The notes below the pieces were generated by a model. That model did no database searches. It was not told the DNA's origin and saw only the letters and a program-made list of their open reading frames with translations. A DNA stretch of 64,000 nt from AC-49 sp963817035 (lineage in GTDB: Bacteria; Actinomycetota; Thermoleophilia; Solirubrobacterales; Solirubrobacteraceae): positions 992,001 to 1,056,000 of the forward strand of contig CAWFMM010000003.1 of assembly GCA_963817035.1 (NCBI GenBank). The letters are read 5' to 3'. Both the position numbers and the translations under genes were made by a program. Of this stretch, positions 33,762 through 41,943 are shown piece after piece (position 1 is the first letter of the stretch; each line of letters starts with the position of its first letter).

Positions 33762-34802
33762 ATGAGCGGCGTCGACTGGAAGCTTGCCGCGACGGTCGCC
33801 GGACGGCTCGCCGGATCGCCGCCCGCGCGGGAGCTGCCGGGCAATCTCTCGGAGCGCTGCGACCGCGCCCAGGAGCTCGTCGTGCGCTACACGCAGCTGC
33901 AGCCGACGAGCCCCCCACCGTCGCCTGAGGCGATCGACCGACCGCAGTGGATCGACGCCAACCTGCGCTCGTTCAAGGCGACGCTCGACCCGGTCGTCGA
34001 CCGCGCCGGCACGGGCCTCGGCCCGGCGACCGCGCCGATCGCGATCGCCGCCACGGCGCTGATCTCGGCCGAGGTCGGCGCGATCACCGGCTACCTGTCA
34101 CGCCGCGTGCTCGGCCAGTACGAGCTTGCCTTGCTCGACCCGACCGCCGGCGCACGGCTGCTGTTCGTCGCACCCAATCTCGAGGACGCCGCGCGCGGCC
34201 TCGGCGCCGATCGCGGCGCGCTGCTCGACTGGGTCGCGTTCCACGAGGTCACCCACGTCGTCCAGTTCACCGGCGTGCCGTGGCTGCGCGATCACCTGGC
34301 GGGAATGCTGCGCGAGTTGCTCGCCTCGCTCGAGGTCTCGATCGACTGGCGCGGGATGATCCGGATGCCGCGGCGCGCGGACCTGCGCGAGCTGCGTGAC
34401 GCGCTGCGCGACGGCGGGCCGCTCGCCGTCGTGGCCGGCCCCGAGCGCCGCGCGCTGCTCGACCGCGTCCAGGCGACGATGGCGATGGTCGAAGGCCACG
34501 CCGAGCACGTGATGGATGCGGTCGGCGAAGAGGTCCTGCCCGACCTTCCGTCGCTGCGCAAGGCCCTGCAACGCCGCCGGGGTGATCGCCCACCGCTGAT
34601 GCGGCTGCTCGAGAAGGTCCTCGGCCTGGAGATGAAGATGGCCCAGTACGAGGTCGGCAAGTCCTTCTGCGACGAGATCGTCTCCCGCGAGGGCGTCGCA
34701 CGGCTCAACGACGCGTGGTCGGCGCCCGAGCTGCTGCCGACCCCGGCCGAGCTCAAGGACCCGGGCGCCTGGCTCGTGCGCACCGGCCGCGCCGCTGCCT
34801 GA
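33762..34802 (+). CDS. Zinc-dependent metalloprotease-like protein (DUF2342)
   Basis: The 346-residue protein is a zincin of the DUF2342 / F420-biosynthesis-associated type found in actinobacteria. The zinc motif is FHEVTH with His161 and His165, and the third ligand region is probably MVEGHAEHVMD near residue 245. The N-terminal part (VDWKLAATVAGRLAG) is the family's helical lead. Family proteins have no established substrate, and F420 association rests on gene neighbourhood in other species. No F420 gene is visible here. It is divergent from the helicase-nuclease gene. Confidence 0.85.
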   Translation: MSGVDWKLAATVAGRLAGSPPARELPGNLSERCDRAQELVVRYTQLQPTSPPPSPEAIDRPQWIDANLRSFKATLDPVVDRAGTGLGPATAPIAIAATALISAEVGAITGYLSRRVLGQYELALLDPTAGARLLFVAPNLEDAARGLGADRGALLDWVAFHEVTHVVQFTGVPWLRDHLAGMLRELLASLEVSIDWRGMIRMPRRADLRELRDALRDGGPLAVVAGPERRALLDRVQATMAMVEGHAEHVMDAVGEEVLPDLPSLRKALQRRRGDRPPLMRLLEKVLGLEMKMAQYEVGKSFCDEIVSREGVARLNDAWSAPELLPTPAELKDPGAWLVRTGRAAA

Positions 34803-34861
34803 CCCCGGTTCGGTCCGCGTGAGAACATCCGTTCGTCCGTGTAACCCCCGGCCGCCGGCGG

Positions 34862-34900
34862 TTTACAAACAGGTGTTCGACGGTATGACATGATCGAACA
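34862..34900 (+). promoter_or_regulatory. Promoter with inverted repeat before the phasin-like gene
   Basis: TTTACA at 34862-34867 and TATGAC at 34884-34889, with a 16-base spacer, make a plausible sigma70 promoter about 52 bases before the ATG. TGTTCGA at 34874-34880 and TCGAACA at 34894-34900 form a seven-base inverted repeat that overlaps the -10 box. It looks like an operator. The arms are in the opposite order to an actinobacterial SOS box. Confidence 0.5.
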
Positions 34901-34941
34901 CGTTACGAACACGCCTTCAACCCGAACGAACGGGAGACCAC

Positions 34942-35442
34942 ATGGCCGAGACTCAGACCACCAAGCCCAAGCCCAAGCGCGCGACCACCGCGAAGAAGGC
35001 AGCCCCGAAGGCTTCCGCCGCCCCCAAGCCCGCTCCCGCGAGCACGCCGGTGCAGCGCCTCCAGGACATCGCCGAGAAGGCCGTTCTGGTCCAGGTCGGC
35101 GCCGCGTTGATCGCGCGTGACCACGTCATCGAGGCCTTCACCTCCATCGCCGGCACCGACGTCAAGACCGCCGAGCGCCGTGGCGTCACCGCGCGCACGC
35201 ACATGGAGGGCCGCGTGCGCAAGACGCGCACGCTCGTTGAGAAGGAGCTCCGCACGCGCCGCTCCACGCTGACCACTCAGGCTCGCAAGCGCGTTGAGCA
35301 CGACGTCAGCGCGCTGCGCGCCGACTTCGACGCCCGTACCTCGTCGAGCCGTGCCGCCGTCGACCAGATCGTCGAGACCGGTAAGACGGTCGGCTCCAAG
35401 GTCGCCAGCCGCGTGCCGAAGGTTCCGACCCCGAGCCTGTAG
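34942..35442 (+). CDS. Phasin-like coiled-coil protein with Lys/Ala/Pro-rich tail
   Basis: The 166-residue protein starts at ATG 34942 after GGGAGA. Residues 5-37 are a repetitive Lys/Ala/Pro/Thr tail (KPKPKRATTAKKAAPKASAA) like those of histone H1-like proteins and mycobacterial HupB. The rest is a long amphipathic helix region (LQDIAEKAVLVQVGAALIAR and on to VGSKVASRVPKVPTPS) like phasins, which coat polyhydroxyalkanoate granules. It could bind DNA, granules or both. It has its own promoter and a strong terminator, which suggests high expression. Confidence 0.65.
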   Translation: MAETQTTKPKPKRATTAKKAAPKASAAPKPAPASTPVQRLQDIAEKAVLVQVGAALIARDHVIEAFTSIAGTDVKTAERRGVTARTHMEGRVRKTRTLVEKELRTRRSTLTTQARKRVEHDVSALRADFDARTSSSRAAVDQIVETGKTVGSKVASRVPKVPTPSL

Positions 35443-35465
35443 TCCGCGACAGACATCGTCACCGC

Positions 35466-35492
35466 AACGGGCCGCTCATCGAGCGGCCCGTT
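35466..35492. terminator. Bidirectional terminator
   Basis: AACGGGCCGCTC and its reverse complement form a 12-base stem with an ATC loop. Only the TTT at 35491-35493 follows on the plus strand, but the stem starts 24 bases after the phasin-like stop and ends 9 bases before the end of the convergent MOSC gene. It should serve both. Confidence 0.8.
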
Positions 35493-35500
35493 TGCGTCGC

Positions 35501-35935
35501 TCACTCCACGACGATCTCGTCGCCGACCGCGATCTCGCCGTCGGTCAGCACGTCGGCGCGCAGACCGCCGGAGTAGGCGAGCTCGCGCAGGATCCCCGGC
35601 CGCGTGCGGCGCTGGAGCAAGGCACATGGCGGGCAGTCGCGCGCTCCGTAGCAACGCACCTCGCCGATGCTGAAGTGCTTGCCGATCAGAGCGGTCAGGT
35701 CGACGCCGCGGGTGATCAGGTTGCGTCCCGATTGCGCGCCGCTGATCGCAGCCTGTTCGAGCACTTCGGCATCGACCAGCGTCAGGTCGCGCCCGCCGCG
35801 CCCGCCGTCGGAGTAGGTGCCGGTCTCGTCGTGGTAGCGGTCGCCGCGCAACCCCAGCCCCGCCTCGGCCCGCGCGCGCTCGACGACGACGTCCTCGCCG
35901 CCGGCCGTCGCCCGGATGACGATCTGCTCGATCAC
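35501..35935 (-). CDS. MOSC domain-containing protein
   Basis: The 144-residue protein is a stand-alone MOSC domain. It has AGLGLRGDRYHDETGTYS near residue 25 and SGRNLITRGVDL near 69. The conserved Cys region is GARDCPPCALL near 98, with two cysteines. MOSC domains bind sulphur or molybdopterin and occur in molybdenum cofactor sulphurases and in YiiM-like N-hydroxylamine reductases. The substrate of this short form is unknown. Start is GTG 35935, with the Mrp gene divergent 51 bases away. Confidence 0.88.
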   Translation of the reverse strand: MIEQIVIRATAGGEDVVVERARAEAGLGLRGDRYHDETGTYSDGGRGGRDLTLVDAEVLEQAAISGAQSGRNLITRGVDLTALIGKHFSIGEVRCYGARDCPPCALLQRRTRPGILRELAYSGGLRADVLTDGEIAVGDEIVVE

Positions 35936-35986
35936 CGCGGTTCCAATCTACCCATGGACGCCCCGCGCGTTTGCGACAATGCTCGG

Positions 35987-37132
35987 ATGCCGTCAACGGA
36001 GCAGATCCTCAAGGCCCTCGAGGCCGTCATCGACCCCGAGTTGCGCCAGGACATCGTCACCCTGGGCATGGTCCGCAAGGCCGAGCAGCTCGACGACGGC
36101 TCCGTCGCGGTCACGGTCTCGCTGACGACGCCGGGCTGCCCGATCCGAAACCACTTCGAGACGGCGGTCGTCTCGGCGGTCTCCGCGCTCGAAGGCGTGA
36201 CCCGCGTGGCCGTCGAGTTCGATGTTCTCTCGGACGCCGAGAAGGGCGATCTTCAGAAGAAGCTGGGTCGTGGTTCGCTGCCCGAGGGCGCTCTGGCCCA
36301 GGTCTCGAACATCGTCTGCATCGGCTCGGGCAAGGGCGGCGTTGGCAAGTCGACGATCACCGCAAACCTCGCGGCCGCGCTGGCCGCCGAGGGCAAGAAG
36401 GTCGGCGTGCTCGACGCCGACGTCTGGGGCTACTCGATCCCGCGCATGTTCGGGCTCGGCGCCCAGCGCCCCGACGTCAACGACCGCCGCAAGATCGTCC
36501 CGATCGACGGGGCCGGCGGCGTCAAGGTGATGTCGATCGGCTTCTTCGTCGAGCAGGACGCGGCCGTGGTGTGGCGTGGCCCGATGCTCCACAAGGCGCT
36601 GACGCAGTTCCTCGAGGACGTCGACTGGGGCGAGCTCGACTTCCTGCTTCTCGACCTGCCGCCGGGCACCGGCGACGTCTCGATGACGCTCGCCCAGCTC
36701 CTGCCCCAGGCGAAGTTCCTGATCGTCACGACGCCGCAGCCGACGGCGCAGAAGGTCGCGCGCCGCGCGGCCGAGATGGCGCACAAGGTCTCGCTCGATA
36801 TCTGTGGCGTGGTCGAGAACATGTCCGGCTTCACGACGCCGAGCGGCGAGCGCTTCGCGATCTTCGGCACCGGCGGTGGCCAGGAGCTCGCCGACGAGCT
36901 CGACGTGCCGCTGGTCGGCCAGATCCCCCTGACGATGCCGCTGCGCGAGCAGGCCGACGCCGGCGTGCCACTCGTCGTCACCGACCCCGACGACCCGGCC
37001 GCGCAGGCCGTGCGCCACGCCGCCCGCGGGCTGATGGCGCTGTTCCCGGTGGAGCTTCCGATGATGCAGGCCGCCGCGGCGAGCGCCCCCGAAGGCCCCG
37101 CGCCGACGGGCATGGCGCTGCCGATGGTCTAG
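35987..37132 (+). CDS. Mrp/ApbC/NBP35-family ATPase for Fe-S cluster delivery
   Basis: From ATG 35987 the protein has 381 residues. Residues 1-95 are a DUF59/MIP18-like domain (ALEAVIDPELRQDIVTLGMV). The ATPase follows, with the deviant Walker A SGKGGVGKST at 114-123, switch DADVWGYSIPRMFG, and LLLDLPPGTGDVSMTLAQLL. The CxxC that binds the bridging cluster in many ApbC proteins is not obvious, so cluster transfer may work differently. The C-terminal tail is Ala/Pro/Met-rich. Upstream in-frame starts overlap the MOSC gene antisense and are not used. Confidence 0.9.
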   Translation: MPSTEQILKALEAVIDPELRQDIVTLGMVRKAEQLDDGSVAVTVSLTTPGCPIRNHFETAVVSAVSALEGVTRVAVEFDVLSDAEKGDLQKKLGRGSLPEGALAQVSNIVCIGSGKGGVGKSTITANLAAALAAEGKKVGVLDADVWGYSIPRMFGLGAQRPDVNDRRKIVPIDGAGGVKVMSIGFFVEQDAAVVWRGPMLHKALTQFLEDVDWGELDFLLLDLPPGTGDVSMTLAQLLPQAKFLIVTTPQPTAQKVARRAAEMAHKVSLDICGVVENMSGFTTPSGERFAIFGTGGGQELADELDVPLVGQIPLTMPLREQADAGVPLVVTDPDDPAAQAVRHAARGLMALFPVELPMMQAAAASAPEGPAPTGMALPMV

Positions 37133-37137
37133 ACCGG

Positions 37138-37248
37138 CTACTTCAATCCGAAGGAGCCGGTGGCCAGCGTGATCGCGACGAACGCGAGCAGGCCGGCGAT
37201 GGCGAGCCACGAGCGGGTCGAACCGCCGCGGCGGACGTGGATGCTCAT
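37138..37248 (-). CDS. Possible 36-residue single-span membrane protein
   Basis: ATG 37248 opens a 36-codon frame that ends with TAG at 37140-37138. The product has a basic head (MSIHVRRGGSTRSW), one hydrophobic helix (LAIAGLLAFVAITLATG) and a short tail. The order, basic residues inside and helix next, is that of a small membrane protein. It lies between the Mrp gene and the response regulator operon on the regulator's strand. No clear ribosome binding site is seen, so coding is probable but not certain. Confidence 0.45.
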   Translation of the reverse strand: MSIHVRRGGSTRSWLAIAGLLAFVAITLATGSFGLK

Positions 37249-37344
37249 CCGCGCGCCTGCTCAGTCGCGCTTGGGTCGGCCAGGAGGTTGAACACGTAGC
37301 CCAATGACGCGGCCGCCGACCGGGTGGCGGAGAACCGACGCCGA

Positions 37345-37989
37345 TCAGGTGCGCAGGAACGTCAGCACCGCCAGGACGCGGCGGTGATCGGCGTCGCTGG
37401 GCGGCAGGTTGAGCTTCTCGAAGATCGCGGTCACGTTGCGCTCGACGGCGCGCTCGGACAGATGGATCAGCCCGGCGATCGCGCGGTTCGTGCGACCCTG
37501 GGCCATCAGTTCGAGCACCTCGCGCTCGCGCGGCGTCAGCGCCGCGAGCGGGTCGGCGTCGCGACGGCGCCCGAGGGCCTGGGCGACGACCTCGGGATCG
37601 AGGACCGAGCCGCCCTCGGCGACCGTGCGCACGGCGTCGATGAAGCGCTCGATCTCGGCGATGCGATCTTTCAGCAAATAGCCGACGCCCTCAGCGCCGT
37701 CCTGCAACAGCTCGACGGCGTAGCGCTCCTCGACGTACTGCGACAGCAGCAGGATCGCGGTGCCCGGAAGCTCGGCGCGGATCGTCCGTGCGGCCTGGAG
37801 GCCGTCGTCGCCGTGGCCCGGCGGCATGCGGATATCGACGATCGCCACGTCGGGCTTGTGGGCGCGCGCCTTGCGCAGCAGATCCTCGGCATCGCCGGCC
37901 TGGGCGACGATCTCGAAGCCGGCGTCGGAGAGGATCCGCGCGGCGCCCTCGCGCAGCAGCACGGAGTCGTCGGCGATCAGAACACGCAT
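37345..37989 (-). CDS. NarL/LuxR-family response regulator
   Basis: The 214-residue protein has a receiver domain and a LuxR-type DNA-binding domain. The phospho-acceptor Asp lies in VDIRMPP near residue 52, with DD at 7-8, LLLS near 82 and LLKD near 105. The output domain is LTPREREVLELMAQGRTNRA and NVTAIFEKLNLP. Its start overlaps the histidine kinase end by 13 bases, so kinase and regulator form a pair. Target genes are unknown; the small membrane protein downstream is a candidate. Confidence 0.92.
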   Translation of the reverse strand: MRVLIADDSVLLREGAARILSDAGFEIVAQAGDAEDLLRKARAHKPDVAIVDIRMPPGHGDDGLQAARTIRAELPGTAILLLSQYVEERYAVELLQDGAEGVGYLLKDRIAEIERFIDAVRTVAEGGSVLDPEVVAQALGRRRDADPLAALTPREREVLELMAQGRTNRAIAGLIHLSERAVERNVTAIFEKLNLPPSDADHRRVLAVLTFLRT

Positions 37990-39446
37990 GGCATCTCGGC
38001 GCGAAGCCTCGTGCCTGCGCCGGACGGGCTCTCGATCTCGAGCCGTCCGCCCAGCGCGGCAATGCGGTCGGCGAGGCCGCTGAGCCCGGTGCCGCCCTCG
38101 GGGTCCGCGCCGCCGCTGCCGTCGTCGCGGACCTCGACGATCAGCGCGCCGTGCTGGCGCCAGACCTCGACGTCGACGCGCTGGGCGCCGGAATAGCGCG
38201 CGACGTTGGTCAGCGCCTCGGCGACGGTGAAGTACGCGGTCGCCTCGACCGGTGCAGGCAGGCGCTCGGCCGGGACCTCGACCAGCGTGACGGCAACGGG
38301 CGACCGCATCGCCAACGCGCGCAGTGCGGGCTCGAGGCCGCCGTCGGTCAGGACAGCCGGGTGGATGCCGCGCGCGAGCTCGCGCAACTCCGCGGTGGCG
38401 TCGGCGAGCTCCGCGCCGGCCTCGTCGAGCAGCAGCGCGGCTGGATCGCCGTCGGTCATCTGGTTGCGGGCCAGACGCAGCATGAGCGCGAGCCCGACGA
38501 GGCGTTGCTGGGCGCCGTCGTGGAGGTCGCGCTCGAGCCGTATGCGCGCGGCGTCGGCGGCTTCGACGATGCGGGCGCGCGAGGCCAGCAGCTCGCGCTG
38601 GGCCTCGTAGCGGTCGGTGATGTCGCGCAGGTAGCCCGAGAACAGCGGCGGGCCGTCACCGGCCACGCGGGCGATCGTCAGCTCGACCGGGAAGCGGCGG
38701 CCGCCGGCGTCGATCGCCTCGATCTCGATCCGGCGCCCGAGCACCGTCGGCTCGCCTCCGGCCAGGTAGCGGGCCAGTCCGGCGCGGTGGCGCTCGCGCA
38801 GATCCGGCGGCACGATCAGCTCGCCCATGTCGGCCCCGATCGCCTCCTCGGCGCTGTAGCCAAATGTGCGCTGCGCGGCCGGGTTGAACGCGACGACGCG
38901 CCCGTCGGCGTCCATCGTGACGATGCAGTCCAGCGCCGTATCGAGGATCGCGTCGGTCTGGGCCTGGTGCTCGGCAGCGCGGCGCTCGGCCGACCGGCGC
39001 TCGATCAAATGGCCGAGCTGCACTCCGAGCGACACGAACATCCCGGTCCGCCACGAGTTGGCCTCGCGCACGTCCTCGGTCACGAGCTCCACGACCCCGA
39101 GCACGCCGCGCTCGCTGCGTACCGGGAACGCGAAGACGGTGTGCAGCCCCGACGCCCGGGCGGCATCGCGCCGCGGCAGCGTCCGATCGGCGCCGGCGTC
39201 GACCACCCACACCGGCTCCCCGCTCGCAAAAACCCGCCCCGGGATACCCTCGCCCGGTGCCATGGCGGCCTCCGTCGTCGCGGTGATGAACTCGGCGACG
39301 CGCTCGGGGTCGGCGCACCACTGCGCGACACAGCGCAGCAGCCCGTCGTCGCTTGGCTCCCACGCGGTCGCGACGTGCCAGCCCAGGCCCTCGCCGAGCG
39401 CGCGCAGCGCGAACTCGTAGGCGTCGAGCGTCGATTCGGCCTCCAT
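37977..39446 (-). CDS. Sensor histidine kinase with GAF and PAS domains
   Basis: From ATG 39446 the protein has 489 residues and no transmembrane segment. Residues 1-170 are a GAF domain (GEGIPGRVFASGEPVWVVDA), residues about 195-310 a PAS domain with PAC (DCIVTMDADGRVVAFNPAAQ). A HisKA_3 dimerisation helix carries the phosphorylated His in RDLHDGAQQRL at His309. The HATPase domain shows EALTNVARYSGA and DDGSGG. It is a NarX/DesK-type cytosolic kinase, probably sensing a soluble ligand or redox state. The upstream open frame is antisense to the receiver gene. Confidence 0.92.
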   Translation of the reverse strand: MEAESTLDAYEFALRALGEGLGWHVATAWEPSDDGLLRCVAQWCADPERVAEFITATTEAAMAPGEGIPGRVFASGEPVWVVDAGADRTLPRRDAARASGLHTVFAFPVRSERGVLGVVELVTEDVREANSWRTGMFVSLGVQLGHLIERRSAERRAAEHQAQTDAILDTALDCIVTMDADGRVVAFNPAAQRTFGYSAEEAIGADMGELIVPPDLRERHRAGLARYLAGGEPTVLGRRIEIEAIDAGGRRFPVELTIARVAGDGPPLFSGYLRDITDRYEAQRELLASRARIVEAADAARIRLERDLHDGAQQRLVGLALMLRLARNQMTDGDPAALLLDEAGAELADATAELRELARGIHPAVLTDGGLEPALRALAMRSPVAVTLVEVPAERLPAPVEATAYFTVAEALTNVARYSGAQRVDVEVWRQHGALIVEVRDDGSGGADPEGGTGLSGLADRIAALGGRLEIESPSGAGTRLRAEMPCVF

Positions 39447-39456
39447 CGTGCGGACG

Positions 39457-39807
39457 CTACTGCGCCAGGACGGCCCGCAGGGTGTCGCCCGAGAGCTCGG
39501 CCTTGGGCACGAACCCGCAGGCGCCGTGGCTGCGCGCGAGGTCCTCGTAGTCCTCGGCATCGCGGGTCGAGACGAGCACGACCTGCGGCCCGTCGAGCTG
39601 ATCGAAGAACTGCTGGGCGAGGTCGAGACCGCTGACGTCGGGCAGGCCAACGTCGAGCAGGACGACGTCGGGATGGAGCTCGGCCACCGCCGCCAGCGCC
39701 GCGGCGCCGTCGGGCGCCTCGCCGACGATCTCGTAACCGTCGGCCTGCAGCGTGCGGCGAGCCAGGGCGCGAAAGCGCGCGTGATCGTCGACGATCAGGA
39801 CCCGCAT
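39457..39807 (-). CDS. Receiver-only response regulator
   Basis: From ATG 39807 the protein has 116 residues, a receiver domain with no output. All catalytic residues are visible: VDDH near the start, LLDVGLPD with the acceptor Asp near 54, VSTRD and VPKAEL. It ends 10 bases before the histidine kinase starts. Stand-alone receivers of this kind act by protein contact or as phosphate sinks for the shared kinase, and this is the second regulator of one kinase. Confidence 0.9.
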   Translation of the reverse strand: MRVLIVDDHARFRALARRTLQADGYEIVGEAPDGAAALAAVAELHPDVVLLDVGLPDVSGLDLAQQFFDQLDGPQVVLVSTRDAEDYEDLARSHGACGFVPKAELSGDTLRAVLAQ

Positions 39808-39886
39808 GGTGGGCCGGACGGGGGTGGGCACAGGAGCATCATCCGCCTTGCAACGCGCCGCCGCCCGTCGGTTTCCCGCCAACCTC

Positions 39887-40378
39887 TCAGGCGACCTCGC
39901 GCAGCTTCCCCGTCGTCACGTCGTAGACGAAGCCGCGCACGTTGTCCCGGTAGGGGATGAACGGCGTCGCCTTGATCCGCTCCATCGACGTGCGGACATC
40001 CTCGTAGGCATCGGGGAACGACTCCGGCACCCACGTCGGCTCGTGGCCGGTCTCGTCGAAGATCTCGCGCTTGAACGTCGCGTCGTCGTAGTCGAGCATG
40101 CCGCAGTTGGTGTGGTGGATGAGCATGATCTCGCGCGTGCCCATCGACCGCTGCGAGATCGCCAGCGAGCGGATCGCGTCGTCGGTCACGAGCCCGCCGG
40201 CGTTGCGCAGCATGTGGGCGTCGCCCTCGGCGAGCCCGAGCATCCCGAAGAGGTCCATCCGGGAATCCATGCAGGCAAGGATCGCGAGCCGCCGCGCCGG
40301 CTCGAGCGGCAGCTCGCCCTTGTCGAACGACGCGGCATACGCCTCCGCGTTGCGCAGGAGGTCGTCGGTCGCGCTCAT
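39887..40378 (-). CDS. Beta-class carbonic anhydrase
   Basis: The 163-residue enzyme interconverts CO2 and bicarbonate in the cytosol. Zinc ligands are Cys36 in CMDSR, then His89 and Cys92 in HHTNCGM; Asp38 and Arg40 form the catalytic pair. It is of the short actinobacterial type related to Rv1284. It starts 12 bases after the ferredoxin gene, so the two are likely cotranscribed. Bicarbonate supply for carboxylases is the expected role. Confidence 0.92.
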   Translation of the reverse strand: MSATDDLLRNAEAYAASFDKGELPLEPARRLAILACMDSRMDLFGMLGLAEGDAHMLRNAGGLVTDDAIRSLAISQRSMGTREIMLIHHTNCGMLDYDDATFKREIFDETGHEPTWVPESFPDAYEDVRTSMERIKATPFIPYRDNVRGFVYDVTTGKLREVA

Positions 40379-40390
40379 CGCACGTCGGTC

Positions 40391-40654
40391 TTACTTGGGG
40401 CCGAAGTACTTGGCGTTGATCGCCGTGAACTTCGCCCACTCGTCGGGCAGTTGGTCCTCAGCGAAGCACGCGTCGACCGGGCATGCCTCGACGCATGCGT
40501 CACAGTCGATGCACTCTTCCGGATCGATGTAGAGCTGCTCGACGTTGTCGTAGTCAGCTTCATCGGGGGTCGGATGGATGCAGTCGACCGGGCACACCTC
40601 GACGCAGGAGTTGTCCTTCTGCCCGATGCACGGCTCGGCGATCACGTAGGCCAT
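40391..40654 (-). CDS. fdxA: 7Fe ferredoxin
   Basis: The 87-residue protein carries the seven-iron ferredoxin pattern. Cys9, Cys17 and Cys58 should bind a 3Fe-4S cluster, and Cys21, Cys48, Cys51 and Cys54 a 4Fe-4S cluster. The spacing CIGQKDNSCVEVC followed by CIDCDACVEAC is that of actinobacterial FdxA. It serves as a low-potential electron carrier and could supply the P450 at 7 kb. AAGGACC precedes the ATG, and a TAGAAT box lies about 40 bases upstream at 40699-40694. Confidence 0.93.
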   Translation of the reverse strand: MAYVIAEPCIGQKDNSCVEVCPVDCIHPTPDEADYDNVEQLYIDPEECIDCDACVEACPVDACFAEDQLPDEWAKFTAINAKYFGPK

Positions 40655-40809
40655 AAGTTGATTCCGGGTCCTTCTTCGGAGACGGGAGGCGACATTCTAT
40701 GCACCCGCGGCGTCGATGCCGTCGCGGGCCCGCTCCGCGCCGGCGTCTCGGCGGTGAAGATCACGTCATGGTTGGTCGCCAAGGGGCAAGCCTATGGGAG
40801 AATTCCTGT

Positions 40810-41907
40810 ATGACCACCCAGGCGCCCGATCTCTCCGATGTCCAGTCCGGCCTCGAGGGCGTCGTTGCCTTCGCAAGCGAGATCGCCGAACCCGACAAGG
40901 ACGGCGGCGCTCTGCGCTACCGCGGCGTGGACATCGAGGATCTGGTCGGCAATGCGCACTACGAGCAGATCTGGGGCCTGCTCGTCGACGGGACGTTCGA
41001 GCCTGGCCTGCCGCCCGCCGAGCCGTGGCCGCTGATGGTCCGCTCCGGCGACCCGCGCGTCGACGTGCAGAGCTGCCTGGCCATGCTCGCCCCCGAGTGG
41101 GGCATGCAGGCGGTCATCGACATCTCCGACGAGCAGTGCCGCGAGGATCTTGCGCGCGCCTCGGTGATGGCGCTGAGCTTCGTCGCCCAGTCCGCGCGCG
41201 GCGTCGGCCAGCCGCCGGTCTCCCAGCGCGAGGTCGACAAGGCCACGTCGATTCCTGAGCGCTTCCTGATTCGCTGGCGCGGCGAGGCCAACCCCGACCA
41301 CGTCAAGGCGATCGACGCCTACTGGATCTCCGCCGCCGAGCACGGCATGAACGCCTCGACGTTCACCGCCCGCGTCATCACCTCGACCGGCGCCGACGTC
41401 GCCGCCGCGCTGAGCGGCGCGGTCGGTGCGCTGAGCGGCCCGCTGCACGGCGGCGCACCATCGCGCGTCCTGCAGATGCTCGACGAGGTCGAGGAGCTGG
41501 GCGACGCCGACAAGTGGGTCGCCAACGCGCTCGACCAGGGTGAGCGGCTGATGGGCTTCGGCCACCGCGTGTACCGCGCCGAGGACCCCCGCGCCCGGGT
41601 GCTGCGGCGCACGTCACGCGAGATCGGCGCCCCGCGCCTCGAGGTCGCCGAGGCGCTCGAGAAATCAGCGCTGGCCGCGCTGCAGGAGCGCAGCCCCGAC
41701 CGCGTGCTGGCCACCAACGTCGAGTTCTGGTCGGCCGTGGTCCTCGACTTCGCCGATATCCCGGCCGACCTCTTCACCTCGATGTTCACCTGCGCCCGCG
41801 TCGCCGGCTGGTCGGCGCACATCCTCGAGCAGAAGCGCGAGGGCCGCCTGATCCGCCCGACCGCGAAGTACATCGGCCCGGCTCCGCGGCCGATGTCGGC
41901 GGTGTAG
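40810..41907 (+). CDS. Citrate synthase
   Basis: From ATG 40810, preceded by GGGAGAA, the protein has 365 residues. It condenses oxaloacetate and acetyl-CoA to citrate. The catalytic His residues lie in AEHGMNASTFTARV and GPLHGGAPSRVLQM, and the Arg/Asp region in MGFGHRVYRAEDPRARVLR. The short length is that of the type II, CitA-like or methylcitrate-synthase-like enzymes, so propionyl-CoA may also be used. It is divergent from the ferredoxin gene across a 155-base gap. Confidence 0.9.
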   Translation: MTTQAPDLSDVQSGLEGVVAFASEIAEPDKDGGALRYRGVDIEDLVGNAHYEQIWGLLVDGTFEPGLPPAEPWPLMVRSGDPRVDVQSCLAMLAPEWGMQAVIDISDEQCREDLARASVMALSFVAQSARGVGQPPVSQREVDKATSIPERFLIRWRGEANPDHVKAIDAYWISAAEHGMNASTFTARVITSTGADVAAALSGAVGALSGPLHGGAPSRVLQMLDEVEELGDADKWVANALDQGERLMGFGHRVYRAEDPRARVLRRTSREIGAPRLEVAEALEKSALAALQERSPDRVLATNVEFWSAVVLDFADIPADLFTSMFTCARVAGWSAHILEQKREGRLIRPTAKYIGPAPRPMSAV

Positions 41908-41943
41908 GGCGCCGCCCCGAACCTCACATCTCGGCGCCGACGC

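Noticed and set aside
34874..34915. SOS (LexA) box before the phasin-like gene
   Set aside because: The arms TGTTCGA and TCGAACA are in the wrong order and too far apart for GAAC, four bases, GTTC.
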